Source: Gilvimarinus sp. 2_MG-2023 (GTDB lineage: Bacteria > Pseudomonadota > Gammaproteobacteria > Pseudomonadales > Cellvibrionaceae). Taken from it: 64,000 bases of DNA. The notes under the pieces were generated by a model. That model ran no database searches. It was not told the origin of the DNA and saw only the letters and a list, made by a program, of their open reading frames with translations. Position numbers and translations under genes: made by a program. Shown in pieces: positions 55,806 through 64,000 of the stretch. Each line of letters starts with the position of its first letter. Position 1 is the stretch's first letter. The DNA lies in the NCBI RefSeq assembly GCF_030547685.1, contig NZ_JAUOQM010000049.1, forward strand, positions 155,487 through 219,486, read 5' to 3'.

Positions 55806-57863
55806 TCAATGAATACCTTTCCAGTATTCACGATTGAGCAGGTAGGTAAATATAAACAATACACAAATAAACAGCAGTACAAACACGCCAATACGTTTGC
55901 GATCTAACTGCGATGGCTCGGCCACATACTCAAGAAAGTTGACCAGATCAAACATAGCCCGATCAAACTCTTCACCAGTCATACTGCCTTTGGTCTCACC
56001 TTCAACCAGTGCACCGCAGTGTTCTTCTATGACAGGATTACCTAGGTCATCGCGCTCGGTATGACCGTGTGAATCCAATTTAGGACCGGCGCCACACTCC
56101 AATAGCCCTTGCAGCTCCATCATTACATGGGGCATACCCACGTTAGCAAAGACTCGGTTATTAACACCCAGTGGGCGCTCCTCATCTTTATAGAAGTTGC
56201 GCAGATAGGTATACAGCCACTCAGGTGAACGAGCGCGAGCCACCAAGGTTAAGTCCGGTGGGGCTGCACCAAACCACTGCTTTCCCAAGTCGGCGCTCAT
56301 GGCATTATTCATCAAATCACCCACACGCTTATCATCGGCGCCAAACACCATGTTATCCATCATCAAGTCGTGTGGAATATCCAGATCATCGGCCACTCGC
56401 TGATAGCGAGAGAACTTGGCCGAGTGACAACCCATACAGTAGTTGACGAAATACTTGGCACCGCGCTGTAGCGATGCCTTGTTTTCCAAATCGGGCTCCA
56501 TGGTATCGCACGGGACAGCACCGCAGGCAAAGCTGCCTTCGGCACCAACCGCTTTAATGGGTACAACAACCAGGAAGACAAACAGGGCAAAACCACCGAG
56601 CACCAAGTGCAGAGGTAAACCTTTCATCTGCACACGCTTAGGCTCCGGCAAGGTTTTTTCCCGTCGGGTCCAAAATGGCATACCGATAAAATAGGCGAAG
56701 TACAGGAAGGTACACGCCTGTGCTAAGTAAGTACGGCCTGGAGTCGGTGATTTCACACCAAGGTAACCCAGAATCACAAAAGCGGCCGCAAACACAATCA
56801 GCGCAATACGGCTAAAGTTGCCTTTGTAGCGCATTGACTTAACCGGGCTGCGATCCAGCCATGGCAGCACAAATAAGATCGCGATAGCAGCACCCATGGC
56901 AACCAGACCGAGGAACTTGGCATCCAAAGGACCAATCGGAAAGTTAATCGCCCGCAAAATTGCGTAGAAAGGCGTGAAGTACCACACCGGAGCAATATGC
57001 GCAGGAGTCTTTAAGTTGTTCGCTTCTTCAAAGTTGGCGTACTCCAGGAAGAACCCGCCCATCTCTGGCATAAAGAACATGACAAAGCAGAACACAAACA
57101 GGAAGACCGAAACGCCCACAAGATCGTGCACAGTGTAGAAGGGGTGGAAAGCCACGCCGTCTTTAGGAATGCCGTTTTCGTCTTTGTTTTTCTTAATTTC
57201 GATGCCGTCCGGGTTGTTAGAACCCACTTCGTGCAGAGCCAGCAAGTGCAGTACCACTAAGCCCAATAGCACAATCGGCAAGGCCACTACGTGCAAGGCG
57301 AAGAATCGGTTCAGGGTAATGCCCGAGATCAGGTAGTCACCGCGAATCCACTCCACCAGAGACTCACCCACAACCGGGATAGCCCCCACCAGAGATACGA
57401 TTACTTGCGCACCCCAATAGGACATCTGCCCCCAGGGGAGAACGTAACCCATAAACGCTTCGGCCATCAGCACCAGGTAGATGGTCATACCAAAAATCCA
57501 AACGAGCTCGCGTGGCGCTTTGTAAGAGCCGTACATCAAACCGCGGAACATGTGCAGGTAGACCACAACAAAGAAGGCAGAGGCGCCCGTGGAGTGCATA
57601 TAGCGCAGAATCCAGCCGTAATCGACATCGCGCATAATGTACTCGACCGAGGCAAAGGCTTCTTCGGCACTCGGGGTGTAGTTCATGGTCAGCCAGATAC
57701 CGGTGATCAGCTGATTAACCAGCACCAGAATCGACAGCACACCAAAGAAATACCAAAAGTTAAAGTTTTTCGGCGCATAGTATTTACCCATATGGGTATC
57801 CCAAGCGCGCTGCACGGGCAGACGGGCGTCAACCCAAGTCCACAATCCTTTCATCCAATTCAT
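55806..57863 (-). CDS. Fused cytochrome b/cytochrome c1 of the bc1 complex
   Basis: One 685-residue frame encodes both haem subunits of the ubiquinol-cytochrome c reductase. Residues about 1-405 are cytochrome b, with haem ligands His90, His104, His191 and His205 and the Qo motif usually PEWY replaced by APVWYFTP-type sequence. Residues about 413-440 form a signal-peptide-like segment (MKGLPLHLVLGGFALFVFLV). Residues about 441-685 are cytochrome c1, with CMGCH (476-480), a likely Met ligand in NVGMPHVMM and a C-terminal anchor. No stop or internal ribosome site separates them. A polyprotein cut by signal peptidase, as for Bradyrhizobium FbcH, is inferred. AGGAGG precedes ATG 57863. Confidence 0.92.
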   Translation of the reverse strand: MNWMKGLWTWVDARLPVQRAWDTHMGKYYAPKNFNFWYFFGVLSILVLVNQLITGIWLTMNYTPSAEEAFASVEYIMRDVDYGWILRYMHSTGASAFFVVVYLHMFRGLMYGSYKAPRELVWIFGMTIYLVLMAEAFMGYVLPWGQMSYWGAQVIVSLVGAIPVVGESLVEWIRGDYLISGITLNRFFALHVVALPIVLLGLVVLHLLALHEVGSNNPDGIEIKKNKDENGIPKDGVAFHPFYTVHDLVGVSVFLFVFCFVMFFMPEMGGFFLEYANFEEANNLKTPAHIAPVWYFTPFYAILRAINFPIGPLDAKFLGLVAMGAAIAILFVLPWLDRSPVKSMRYKGNFSRIALIVFAAAFVILGYLGVKSPTPGRTYLAQACTFLYFAYFIGMPFWTRREKTLPEPKRVQMKGLPLHLVLGGFALFVFLVVVPIKAVGAEGSFACGAVPCDTMEPDLENKASLQRGAKYFVNYCMGCHSAKFSRYQRVADDLDIPHDLMMDNMVFGADDKRVGDLMNNAMSADLGKQWFGAAPPDLTLVARARSPEWLYTYLRNFYKDEERPLGVNNRVFANVGMPHVMMELQGLLECGAGPKLDSHGHTERDDLGNPVIEEHCGALVEGETKGSMTGEEFDRAMFDLVNFLEYVAEPSQLDRKRIGVFVLLFICVLFIFTYLLNREYWKGIH

Positions 57864-57865
57864 GT

Positions 57866-58459
57866 TTAGGCCTCCTGATCCACGCCAATCGTTACCCAAT
57901 CATCGCCATCGTAGGCGTGGGGGGGAACTTCCAGATTAATCGGAGCAGGTACACCTTTGAACACACGACCCGCCAAGTCGAATTTAGAACCGTGACACGG
58001 GCAGAAGAAACCACCCTGCCACTTGTCGCCACCCAAATCTTGAGCGCCAACATCGGGGCGGAACATCGGAGCACACCCCAAATGGGTACAGAGCCCCAAT
58101 AGAATCAATAACTCGGGCTTAATCGACCGGGTCTCATTCTGAGCGTATTCGGGCTGCTGAGGCTCTTCAGAGCTGGGGTCACTGACGAGATCGGCTGTTT
58201 TTTCTAAGCCAGTCAGGGCCTCTTGGGTGCGGCGCACGATGTACACCGGCTTGCCACGCCACTCTACAGTGATCATGGCACCGGGTTCTATTTTACTGAT
58301 ATTCACTTTGACCGGTGCCCCGGCCGCTTTGGCTTTTGCGCTCGGATTCCAAGATCCGACAAAAGGAACCGCTGCGCCTACTGCACCAATAGCACCCACA
58401 ACTGTGGTGGCACCGGTAAGTACGCGACGGCGTGTTTTGTTGACAACGTCATTACTCAT
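57866..58459 (-). CDS. petA: Ubiquinol-cytochrome c reductase Rieske iron-sulfur subunit
   Basis: Iron-sulfur subunit of the bc1 complex, carrying electrons from ubiquinol to cytochrome c1. The 197-residue protein has a twin-arginine N-terminus (KTRRRVLTG) and one membrane helix, then the Rieske domain with CTHLGC and CPCHGS and the disulfide Cys residues. An insert (EEPQQPEYAQNETRSIKPE) is common in proteobacterial forms. GGGAG lies before the ATG. The cytochrome gene starts two bases after its stop. Confidence 0.96.
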   Translation of the reverse strand: MSNDVVNKTRRRVLTGATTVVGAIGAVGAAVPFVGSWNPSAKAKAAGAPVKVNISKIEPGAMITVEWRGKPVYIVRRTQEALTGLEKTADLVSDPSSEEPQQPEYAQNETRSIKPELLILLGLCTHLGCAPMFRPDVGAQDLGGDKWQGGFFCPCHGSKFDLAGRVFKGVPAPINLEVPPHAYDGDDWVTIGVDQEA

Positions 58460-58521
58460 GACGACTTCTCCCCTAACAGCATCGACGGCTAAAATTCACT
58501 GATTTTCAAATATTTAGATAG

Positions 58522-58548
58522 ATTTTATTGTCTTTAAAAATTTGCCAA
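58522..58548 (-). promoter_or_regulatory. Possible petA promoter
   Basis: On the minus strand TTGGCA (58548-58543) and TAAAAT (58527-58522), each five of six from consensus, are separated by 15 bases. The short spacer lowers confidence. It lies 63 bases before the petA ATG. Confidence 0.35.
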
Positions 58549-58694
58549 TATTAATGAAATTACTCAGCCGTTACAAGGTAAAGCCTACCACCCCGCGCCA
58601 CATAAGGGCTGCAAAGACGTGGCACGCATTTCAATCAGCCTCAAATCAACCCAATCTCACCCCTGCAGGCATTTATTTAGGTTAAACCCAAAAC

Positions 58695-58731
58695 AAAAAA
58701 GCGCCCAGGGTTTCCCCTGAGCGCTTTTTTT
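58695..58731 (-). terminator. Terminator of rplM-rpsI
   Basis: A GC-rich hairpin (GCGCCCAGGG/CCCTGAGCGC, one mismatch) with A- and T-runs on its flanks, about 35 bp past the rpsI stop. It can work on both strands. Confidence 0.88.
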
Positions 58732-58767
58732 GATCGAACACGCTGTAACAGCTGTCGAAGAGCCAAA

Positions 58768-59160
58768 TTAACGCTTGGAAAATTGTGGCTTCTTACGTGC
58801 TTTACGCAGACCGATTTTCTTACGTTCAACTTCACGAGAATCGCGAGTCACGTAACCGGCGCCGCGCAGAGGCTGACGTAAGGTCTCGTCATACTCCATT
58901 AGCGCGCGAGTCAAACCGTGGCGAATCGCACCGGCCTGACCAAAGCTACCGCCGCCAGCGACGGTGGCTTTAACGTCAAATTTCTCGAGCAGCTCGACCT
59001 TCTCCAGCGGCTGACGCACGACCATGCGTGCAACATCGCGACCGAAGTACTGATCAAGCGAACGACCATTGATGGTGATTGTACCGTTACCTGGAGTAAT
59101 GAACACTCGAGCGGTCGAGGTCTTACGACGGCCGGTACCGTAATATTGAGTAACTGCCAT
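58768..59160 (-). CDS. rpsI: 30S ribosomal protein S9
   Basis: Small-subunit ribosomal protein whose C-terminal tail reaches the P-site tRNA. The 130-residue protein matches the family: [56 protein letters not shown] and the ending [17 protein letters not shown]. It lies 14 bp after rplM, the universal pair. Confidence 0.98.
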   Translation of the reverse strand: MAVTQYYGTGRRKTSTARVFITPGNGTITINGRSLDQYFGRDVARMVVRQPLEKVELLEKFDVKATVAGGGSFGQAGAIRHGLTRALMEYDETLRQPLRGAGYVTRDSREVERKKIGLRKARKKPQFSKR

Positions 59161-59174
59161 AATCAGCTTTCCGT

Positions 59175-59603
59175 TTAGATGTTGAGTTCTTGCGGCTGCT
59201 GAGCAGTGTGCGGATGCTCACTACCTGCGTACACTTTTAGCTTGTTGAACATAGCTCGACCAAGAGGACCGCGCGGCAGCATGCCTTTTACAGCACTCTG
59301 AATAACACGCTCTGGGGCCTTATCGATCAGCTTTTCAAAGCTTATTGACTTGATGCCACCAATATAGCCGGTGTGACGATAATACATCTTGTCAGTCGCT
59401 TTTTTACCGGTCACAGCTACTTTCTCTGCGTTAATAACTACAATGTAGTCACCGGTGTCAACATGCGGGGTGTACTCAGGTTTGTGCTTTCCGCGCAGAC
59501 GAGTAGCAATCTCAGACGCCATGCGGCCAAGAGTTTTACCTTCTGCATCAATCACGAACCAATCGCGTACGACTGATTCTGCTTTAGCACTATATGTCTT
59601 CAT
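59175..59603 (-). CDS. rplM: 50S ribosomal protein L13
   Basis: Early-assembling large-subunit protein and, in E. coli, translational repressor of rplM-rpsI. The 142-residue protein has [30 protein letters not shown] N-terminal sequence, [49 protein letters not shown] and [13 protein letters not shown]. First gene of the pair, with its own promoter. Confidence 0.98.
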   Translation of the reverse strand: MKTYSAKAESVVRDWFVIDAEGKTLGRMASEIATRLRGKHKPEYTPHVDTGDYIVVINAEKVAVTGKKATDKMYYRHTGYIGGIKSISFEKLIDKAPERVIQSAVKGMLPRGPLGRAMFNKLKVYAGSEHPHTAQQPQELNI

Positions 59604-59647
59604 GTTATACCTGCCTACTAGGTGGTGCTTCCCACAAAAGAGCGCGA

Positions 59648-59676
59648 ATACTACATAAGGAGCTGCAGCTTTTCAA
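59648..59676 (-). promoter_or_regulatory. rplM promoter
   Basis: On the minus strand TTGAAA (59676-59671), a 17-base spacer and TAGTAT (59653-59648) form a reasonable sigma-70 promoter about 45 bases before the rplM ATG. Confidence 0.5.
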
Positions 59677-59725
59677 GCACTTTTTAGGAATTATTTACAG
59701 CCCACACCAAGCCGCATCATTAAGC

Positions 59726-60832
59726 TTACGGGCGGTGTGGGCGGGCCAGATAGTCGTGGCTGCGCATCTCCAACAGCCGACTCTGGGTGCGCTCAATCTC
59801 GAAGGTTAAACGCCCGCCAGCGTACAGCTCGGTCAAGGGTACCGCCACTGACAGTACCAGCTTTACATTGCGATCGTAAAATTCATCAACCAAGTTAATA
59901 AACCGGCGCGTCTGATCGTCGCGCTCGCGCCCCAGCTGCGGCACATCGGAGACGATTACCGCGTGAAACTCACGAGCCAGCTCAATGTAATCGTTTTGCG
60001 AACGCGGCCCATCGCACAATTGCCCGAAGTTAAACCAGGCGACATCGTCTGCCACCCGCTCCGCCAGCAAGTGGCGCCCTTCCACCTCTAGGCGCTGCCG
60101 ATAACGAACTTCGGCCCCCGGCGGACACAGGCGCGCAAACGCGCCATCCAGCCCGACCTCGGCATTCGCATCCAGCGGCGTGTAATAAAGCTCAGCCTGC
60201 TCTAGCGCTCTGAGCCGATAGTCCACCCCGCCATCCACATTCACCACTTGCGTATGCCGCTCCAGCAAAGCAATGGCCGGCAAAAATCGGGCGCGCTGCA
60301 ACCCATCTTTATAGAGGCCCGCCGGCTCAATATTCGAAGTTGCCACCAAGGTCACGCCGCGACGAAAAAGCCCATCCAGCAGTCCGGCTAACATCATGGC
60401 ATCAGTGATGTCACTGACAAAAAACTCATCAAAACAAATCACCTTCGCCTCGGCGGCTATATTCTCTGCCACCCGCTCCAATGGATTTTTTTGCCCTGCC
60501 AACGATTTTAACTCGCGATGAATCCGACGCATAAACCGATGAAAATGAACACGCATTTTCTGCTCAAAGGGCAAGCTCTCGTAAAAGTTGTCCATCAAGT
60601 AGGTTTTGCCTCGGCCGACTCCGCCCCAAAAATACAGCCCTTTTTCAGGCTCCAATTTGGCTTTACCCGTTAATTTCGCCCAAAAACCAGGGCCTACCCG
60701 CGGCCTCTGTAAACGCTCGTACAGTCGCTGCAAGTGAAGCACGGCCTGCTCTTGTGCAGCATCATACTGAAAGCCCTCAGACTTCAGGTCGTACTGATAG
60801 CGCCCTACAGGGCTTAACTGATTGTGACTCAC
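59726..60832 (-). CDS. zapE: Cell division ATPase ZapE (AFG1-like)
   Basis: AFG1-type P-loop ATPase that acts at the division ring under stress. The 368-residue protein has Walker A GGVGRGKT, a nearby FHRFMRRIHREL, Walker B VICFDEFFVSDI, the sensor region LVATSNIEPAGLYKDGLQRARFLPAI and the end region SRLLEMRSHDYL. It begins within the stop of the upstream hydrolase gene (ATGA overlap). zapE next to rplM-rpsI and zapG is conserved in gammaproteobacteria. Confidence 0.94.
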   Translation of the reverse strand: MSHNQLSPVGRYQYDLKSEGFQYDAAQEQAVLHLQRLYERLQRPRVGPGFWAKLTGKAKLEPEKGLYFWGGVGRGKTYLMDNFYESLPFEQKMRVHFHRFMRRIHRELKSLAGQKNPLERVAENIAAEAKVICFDEFFVSDITDAMMLAGLLDGLFRRGVTLVATSNIEPAGLYKDGLQRARFLPAIALLERHTQVVNVDGGVDYRLRALEQAELYYTPLDANAEVGLDGAFARLCPPGAEVRYRQRLEVEGRHLLAERVADDVAWFNFGQLCDGPRSQNDYIELAREFHAVIVSDVPQLGRERDDQTRRFINLVDEFYDRNVKLVLSVAVPLTELYAGGRLTFEIERTQSRLLEMRSHDYLARPHRP

Positions 60833-61497
60833 AATAACGCCTCGCTCGGCAATTGCTCTAATAGCGTCTCGGCCATCGATTGCTTCAATTCGGTCAAACG
60901 CCCGTGAAAAAAATGGCCGGCCTCATCAAAGCAGCGGTAAACCACACTGCCCGCCAACTGCCCCGCCCAGGCCTCCACTGTCAGCTCATCGACGCGCTCA
61001 TCCCGATCCCCCTGCAACACCGTAACCGGCGCGGCAAATCGGCCACCCTGTTCAAACGCATAGCGCGGCACAGGCGGCGCAACCAGCGTCAGGTGCCGAC
61101 AGGGCAACCGGTAACTGGCCTGAGCGGCGACCGACGCGCCAAAAGAAAAACCGGCCAACAATAAAGGCGCCTTAGGGCGCTCTTGCAGCAAAGCACTGGC
61201 CACCGCGACGGCGTCATCCACCTCGCCACGGGCGTGGTCATGCTCACCACCGCTGCGCCCCACACCGCGAAAATTAAAACGCAGAACACCCACCCCTAAA
61301 TCGCGATAGGTTCTGGCCAGCGTGGTTACCACCTTGTTGTTCATGGTGCCGCCATGTAAAGGGTGCGGGTGGCATACCACAGCCACCGCACCACTTTGAT
61401 AGTAAGGGCCCGTCTCGCGCCCCAGCGAACCGGCCACCTCCAGCGAGCCTGCGGGGCCAGCTATTAATGTTGATGATTGAGTCAGTAATTCAGACAT
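60829..61497 (-). CDS. Alpha/beta hydrolase (COG2945 type)
   Basis: A 222-residue serine hydrolase of unknown substrate. It has the group hallmark CHPHPLHGGTMNNKVV, then FNFRGVGRSGGEHDHARGE, the nucleophile elbow GFSFGAS, the acidic residue in LQGDRDERV and the catalytic His in AGHFFHGRL. The frame is open 39 codons upstream of ATG 61497 but without support. It is coupled to zapE by four bases and divergent from zapG. Confidence 0.88.
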   Translation of the reverse strand: MSELLTQSSTLIAGPAGSLEVAGSLGRETGPYYQSGAVAVVCHPHPLHGGTMNNKVVTTLARTYRDLGVGVLRFNFRGVGRSGGEHDHARGEVDDAVAVASALLQERPKAPLLLAGFSFGASVAAQASYRLPCRHLTLVAPPVPRYAFEQGGRFAAPVTVLQGDRDERVDELTVEAWAGQLAGSVVYRCFDEAGHFFHGRLTELKQSMAETLLEQLPSEALL

Positions 61498-61579
61498 GAA
61501 AGACCACTTTAAAGCGACTACCCTGTAAAAGAATTGGTCCAGCTGCGACTCTGGCCTCTCTTTACAAGTGAAAACGCCG

Positions 61580-61585
61580 TATAAT
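61580..61585 (+). promoter_or_regulatory. -10 box of the zapG-degS promoter
   Basis: A perfect TATAAT in the 170-bp divergent region, about 80 bases before the zapG start. TTTACA lies upstream at 61561-61566, but at only 13 bp, so the -35 is uncertain. Confidence 0.4.
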
Positions 61586-61666
61586 ACCGTTTCATTAGGA
61601 GGTTGAACACGCACGAATGAAATTGCGGCGTGTTACAACGTTAGGCATTCAGTCAGGAGATGTTTT

Positions 61667-62155
61667 GTGTACTCATTGATCACCCTTATAGTCACCGCAT
61701 TAATAGCCACCTTTGTGGGCTGCCTTGTGGGTTATCTACTGTCGCGCAACAGCAACGGCAGCAATCGCTCCAGCGATTTGCAAAATCGCCTACAAGAGGC
61801 CGAGCAGGCACTGGACAGCTACCAACACGATGTAACCGATCACTTCGCCCGCACCACTGAGCTGGTCAACAGCCTCAATGCCAGCTACCGAGACATGCAC
61901 GAGCATTTAGCGTCCAGCGCCCTCAAACTCAGCACTCCTGAAATCGGTCGCCAATTGCTGGACGAGTCCCAGCACCACCTGCCCGGCCACAAAGGCCACG
62001 ATTTAGAACACACAGATGTTGAAGCGCCCCGCGACTGGGCCCCCAAACGCGCCGGTAGCAAAGGCACACTGAGTGAAGATTACGGCATGGAAGAACCCGC
62101 CCCAGCAACCGGTGACAACCTCCCCGAGGATGGCGTAACCGATGCCCATAAATAG
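61667..62155 (+). CDS. zapG: Division-associated membrane protein ZapG (YhcB/DUF1043)
   Basis: Inner-membrane protein linked to cell envelope growth and division. The 162-residue protein has one N-terminal membrane helix (LITLIVTALIATFVGCLVGYLL), a coiled coil (about 38-90: LQNRLQEAEQALDSYQHDV, HFARTTELVNSLNASYRDMHEHLA) and a long polar tail. GTG start with AGGAG seven bases upstream. It is 18 bp before degS. Confidence 0.9.
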   Translation: MYSLITLIVTALIATFVGCLVGYLLSRNSNGSNRSSDLQNRLQEAEQALDSYQHDVTDHFARTTELVNSLNASYRDMHEHLASSALKLSTPEIGRQLLDESQHHLPGHKGHDLEHTDVEAPRDWAPKRAGSKGTLSEDYGMEEPAPATGDNLPEDGVTDAHK

Positions 62156-62173
62156 CGGGCAGGCCAACTCCCT

Positions 62174-63316
62174 ATGACTGCTCGCGCCCTGCAATTTGTT
62201 TTTTGGCCCGCTTTGGCGGGCCTGTGTATCGCACTGGTTATTTTTATTGCGTTTCCAGGTTTGATGCCCTGGCAGCTGCCCAACCCCGCAAGTCAAAAAG
62301 CTGAGCCTACACAAGCAACCTCTTACGCCGATGCAGTAGATCGCGCCGCCAGCTCGGTGGTCAACATCTATTCGCGCAAAGTGATTGCCACCCGCCGCCA
62401 TCCATTGGCCGACCACCCCTTGTTTGAGCAGCTGTACCGCAACCCCAAACAACAAAAGCGCGTGCAATCGGCACTAGGCTCCGGCGTTATCGTCAGTGCC
62501 GAGGGTTATTTGCTCACCAACAATCACGTTATCGACGGTGCCGATGAAATATTAGTACTGCTACACGATGGTCGTCGGGCAGGTGCTACCTTTATCGGCA
62601 ATGACCCGGAAAGCGACCTCGCGGTGCTAAAAATTGAACTGGACAACCTCACCCCCATCTCCATTGGTGACCCAACCAAAACCCGCGTGGGTGATGTGGT
62701 ACTCGCCATTGGCAACCCCTTCGGTGTCGGCCAAACCGTCACCCAAGGCATTGTCAGTGCCTTAAGTCGTTACGGGCTTGGGCTTAGCACCTACGAGAAT
62801 TACATTCAGACCGATGCCGCGATTAATCCCGGCAACTCCGGCGGCGCTCTTATCGACACCCAAGGCAATTTACTGGGCATTAACGCCGCCATTATTTTCG
62901 ACACGGTCGGCATTGGCTTTGCGGTACCCGCCGACGACGCTTTCGACTCACTGAAAGACATTATTAAATACGGGCGTGCTGTGCGCGGCTGGCTCGGGTT
63001 AACCGTTGAACGATTAACCCCGGCACTGGTGCACGAACTAAAACTCGGCAGCACTGCCGGGGTACTGGTGACCGAGACCCCCATCAACGACCCGGCTTAT
63101 GTAGCTGGCATTCGCCCCGGGGATGTACTCACTCACATTGATGGCCAACCGATAGGCACTGAACGTCAGGGACTAAATGAGGTGGCGGATATCGACCCCG
63201 GCACCAAGGTCACTGTGCAAGTATTGCGACCTCGTCAAGACAATGAACCAGAACAATTAGTGTTTGAGGTAATGGTTGCAGAACGCACGTTAGGCCCAGA
63301 TGTGAGCCGAACTTAA
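62174..63316 (+). CDS. degS: Envelope-stress serine protease DegS
   Basis: HtrA-family inner-membrane protease that senses misfolded outer-membrane proteins and begins the cleavage of RseA, freeing sigma-E. The 380-residue protein has an N-terminal anchor (LAGLCIALVIFIAF), a trypsin-like domain with His in LTNNHVIDGADE, Asp in ESDLAVLKI and Ser in NPGNSGGALID, and a single C-terminal PDZ domain (about 275-370). One PDZ plus an anchor points to DegS rather than DegP or DegQ. Confidence 0.92.
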   Translation: MTARALQFVFWPALAGLCIALVIFIAFPGLMPWQLPNPASQKAEPTQATSYADAVDRAASSVVNIYSRKVIATRRHPLADHPLFEQLYRNPKQQKRVQSALGSGVIVSAEGYLLTNNHVIDGADEILVLLHDGRRAGATFIGNDPESDLAVLKIELDNLTPISIGDPTKTRVGDVVLAIGNPFGVGQTVTQGIVSALSRYGLGLSTYENYIQTDAAINPGNSGGALIDTQGNLLGINAAIIFDTVGIGFAVPADDAFDSLKDIIKYGRAVRGWLGLTVERLTPALVHELKLGSTAGVLVTETPINDPAYVAGIRPGDVLTHIDGQPIGTERQGLNEVADIDPGTKVTVQVLRPRQDNEPEQLVFEVMVAERTLGPDVSRT

Positions 63317-63347
63317 GTATTAAGAGTTAATACTAAAATGTTGACGC

Positions 63348-63929
63348 TTACACGCCAGCGCGCAGCACCTTAGCCACTGGCCGGCCATCGGCAAAAAATG
63401 GAGAGGGTTTGGCTTTACCCGACAGCGCACCTTTAAGCATAAACCAAAGAATTCTAGGCATAAAACTGACCGGAAACCGCGGATGTACATCGACAGGCAT
63501 TGCCTCGCCCACCGCGTACTTACCAAACGCTTTCAGGCAGACCGGGCCAAGCGCTCTGCGCTTTTCGTCTTCACCGGCAAACTGCATTAATTTTACCGAC
63601 ACTCCCACAAACGGCACCGACGCCTTACCCATGGTGTTAGCTAAAGGCGCGTTGCAACAGGATGCATACCAGCGATAGATACCCTTGGGCTCAAGCTGCA
63701 CACAACTAATGTGCTCATGGCCTTGGGTAATTTTGAGAAAGGCAGGATAGGTTTGGAATAATTCCGAGCCACCGTGCTCATCGAGAATGCGCTCTTTAGC
63801 ACCCAAAACCTCGGCGTACTTCTGACAATCGCAACACAGACAGTGAACATGAAAACTGGAACTCGGCACCACCTGCAACGAGCCGCGCAACTGCCCACAA
63901 AAACATTTAAGCTCCACCGTACTCGCCAT
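63348..63929 (-). CDS. GFA-like zinc protein (DUF6151 type)
   Basis: A 193-residue protein of unknown role. The N-terminal 120 residues resemble the Cys-rich glutathione-dependent formaldehyde-activating (GFA) fold: ELKCFCGQLRG, HCLCCDCQKYAEVLGA and RWYASCCNAPLANTM give the zinc-binding cysteines. The rest is less defined, with PVDVHPRFPVSFMPRILWFML. No catalytic role can be claimed. The start is uncertain: ATG 63929 gives the cleanest N-terminus, but a TTG at 63944 is also open. It converges with degS. Confidence 0.75.
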   Translation of the reverse strand: MASTVELKCFCGQLRGSLQVVPSSSFHVHCLCCDCQKYAEVLGAKERILDEHGGSELFQTYPAFLKITQGHEHISCVQLEPKGIYRWYASCCNAPLANTMGKASVPFVGVSVKLMQFAGEDEKRRALGPVCLKAFGKYAVGEAMPVDVHPRFPVSFMPRILWFMLKGALSGKAKPSPFFADGRPVAKVLRAGV

Positions 63930-63982
63930 ACAAACACCCATCAACCGCCACGGTTTTCATTAAAATAAATGCTATGACTATA

Positions 63983-64000
63983 GCGTTCAGCGTTCAGCGT
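63983..64000. repeat. Heptamer tandem repeat GCGTTCA, cut by the window end
   Basis: Two full copies of GCGTTCA (63983-63996) and four bases of a third reach the end of the window. The run probably continues beyond it. The unit length is 7 bp, as for the repeat at 5831, but the sequence differs. Confidence 0.7.

Larger units (their letters stand above)
58460..58767. other. Intergenic region between rpsI and petA
   Basis: About 310 bp with no gene on either strand. The right end holds the rplM-rpsI terminator and the left end the petA promoter. Nothing further is recognised between them. Confidence 0.6.

Noticed and set aside
57291..57869. 192-codon frame antisense to cytochrome b
   Set aside because: Shadow of a highly conserved gene, with no ribosome site or homology that I recognise.
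1..64000. Toxin-antitoxin, phage-defence or biosynthetic gene cluster
   Set aside because: No gene set of these kinds is visible; nearly all genes are housekeeping, envelope or signalling.

Overview
The window reads as chromosomal DNA of a marine-type gammaproteobacterium, most like the Cellvibrionales/Pseudomonadales. This is inferred from gene order, not from a marker gene. Supporting blocks are lptD-surA-pdxA-rsmA-apaG-apaH, proA-nadD-rsfS-rlmH-mrdA-rodA-mltB-rlpA-dacA-ybeD-lipB-lipA, the amgK-murU cell-wall recycling pair, pstSCAB-phoU with large PstC and PstA, and sspAB next to petABC and rplM-rpsI. I see no rRNA, tRNA, CRISPR array, insertion sequence or prophage.

Layout. 0-5.5 kb: part of a type II secretion operon (gspE, gspF, gspG, minus strand), preceded by a parvulin-type prolyl isomerase and a secreted Ig-like protein where gspC/gspD might be expected. 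5.5-8.3 kb: AT-rich intergenic DNA with a nine-copy heptamer repeat, then a large acidic secreted protein of unknown function. 8.3-12.6 kb: rpe, a decayed acyltransferase, a frameshifted 2-oxoglutarate oxygenase, then murU and amgK. 12.7-19.7 kb: the lptD-apaH operon. 19.7-30.9 kb: a signalling-rich stretch with a membrane diguanylate cyclase, a rimB-rimK-AstE/AspA operon, a PAS-GGDEF-EAL protein, a STAS protein, two aminotransferases (hisC and an aspC/tyrB type) and an FHA-EAL fusion. 31-43 kb: a phosphodiesterase, an acetyltransferase, then the long minus-strand lipoate, peptidoglycan, ribosome, NAD and proline cluster. 43.3-46.2 kb: a His-rich glycine-zipper protein, a PepSY protein and a PhoP/PhoQ-like two-component pair. 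46.2-53.8 kb: a redoxin, then phoU-pstBACS with a clear Pho box. 53.9-64 kb: a Yip1 protein, sspB-sspA, the bc1 complex genes with cytochromes b and c1 in one reading frame, rpsI-rplM, zapE-hydrolase, zapG-degS and a GFA-like zinc protein.

How the genes fit together. Much of the window builds or guards the envelope: LptD and SurA (outer membrane), PBP2, RodA, MltB, RlpA and DacA (wall shape), AmgK and MurU (wall recycling), DegS (envelope stress) and the PhoPQ-like pair. A second theme is cyclic-di-GMP signalling around the RimK ribosome-modification genes. The strongest leads are the fused cytochrome b/c1 gene, the cyclic-di-GMP/RimK neighbourhood, the FHA-EAL fusion, the isomerase plus Ig-protein head of the secretion operon, and the uncharacterised 549-residue secreted protein. 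No wholly new multi-gene system could be established from sequence alone.
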